From the NCBI GenBank assembly GCA_017560945.1, contig JAFZDY010000037.1, positions 53,444 to 117,443 of the forward strand: a stretch of DNA of 64,000 nucleotides. The letters are read 5' to 3'. The notes beneath the pieces were generated by a model. That model did no database searches and was not told the DNA's origin. It saw only the letters and a list, made by a program, of their open reading frames with translations. The translations under genes were made by a program, and so were the position numbers. Of the stretch, positions 63,924 through 64,000 are shown piece by piece. The DNA comes from Bacteroidaceae bacterium. Lineage in GTDB: Bacteria > Bacteroidota > Bacteroidia > Bacteroidales > Bacteroidaceae. Each line of letters opens with the position of its first letter. Position 1 is the first letter of the stretch.

Positions 63924-64000
63924 ATGATATATTCAAAGACTCCATTAGATTATAACTCAATCATCGAAATGATGAAATCGAGGGGATTGATTATTGCCGA
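63924..64000 (+). CDS. Abi-family (abortive infection) protein, start only
   Basis: Only 25 codons are visible: MIYSKTPLDYNSIIEMMKSR, then GLIIA. The pattern Y-x-K-x-P-L ... I-x-x-(L/M)(L/M)-x-x-R-G-L-x-I is the usual opening of Abi_2/AbiD/AbiF proteins, which stop phage growth at the cost of the cell. The call rests on this short stretch, the promoter and the hairpin leader. It extends the defence content of the island past the window edge. Confidence 0.65.
   Translation, partial: MIYSKTPLDYNSIIEMMKSRGLIIA

Overview
The window is chromosomal DNA of a Bacteroidales bacterium, most like Prevotellaceae/Bacteroidaceae. Evidence: TAnnTTTG-type -7 promoter boxes recur at gene starts, protein families are typical of the order (DUF4254, DUF3098, PnuT-type thiamine transporter next to thiamine pyrophosphokinase, BACON/leucine-rich lipoprotein, sortable GH10 xylanase), and gene order matches the order's usual blocks (ftsX-DUF3098-uppP-truB-queA-folK; acpP-fabF-rnc; mnmG-apt-uvrC with dtd-mazG-deoC nearby).

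Layout. 1-3.3 kb: secreted proteins of unknown role and repeat-rich intergenic DNA, including a structured leader RNA. 3.3-9.7 kb: a leftward housekeeping run from ftsX to folK and a helix-hairpin-helix outer-membrane-type protein. 9.8-16.5 kb: rightward DUF4254, a family 9 glycosyltransferase, pdxB, acpP-fabF-rnc and a lytic transglycosylase. 16.4-19.7 kb: a leftward ECF sigma factor/anti-sigma operon lying between two identical 60-bp repeats. 20.4-26 kb: a small HTH/membrane pair, then a xylan-degrading pair (GH10 xylanase and CE15 glucuronoyl esterase). 26.1-30.5 kb: a second ECF sigma operon that ends in a CotH-family kinase. 30.6-47 kb: a DUF4143 ATPase, polA, a polyprenyl synthase, deoC-mazG-dtd, a YhiM-like membrane protein, uvrC-apt-mnmG, a nitroreductase, and the thiamine salvage pair.

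47.3-64 kb is an accessory island that opens with a tyrosine integrase. It carries a DUF4238 gene, an HTH regulator, and a type I restriction-modification operon (hsdR - cysteine-peptidase-like gene - hsdM - DUF1016 nuclease - hsdS). Downstream is a specificity shufflon: a tyrosine recombinase gene and two silent sets of target-recognition domains, joined to the expressed hsdS by exact inverted repeats of 26, 23 and 18 bp. Two alternatives for the first recognition half and three for the second could give up to six specificities. Near-identical 26-bp dyads bracket the shufflon. The island continues with a second copy of the structured leader RNA, a BACON/LRR lipoprotein, a DUF1643 gene and the start of an Abi-family gene with a hairpin leader.

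The observations I rate highest are the shuffling type I system with an embedded peptidase-like gene, the two-copy leader RNA with compensatory stem changes, a 16-bp GNRA-capped hairpin inside the start of the RNase III gene, and a modular intergenic repeat family containing 22-bp-period arrays.
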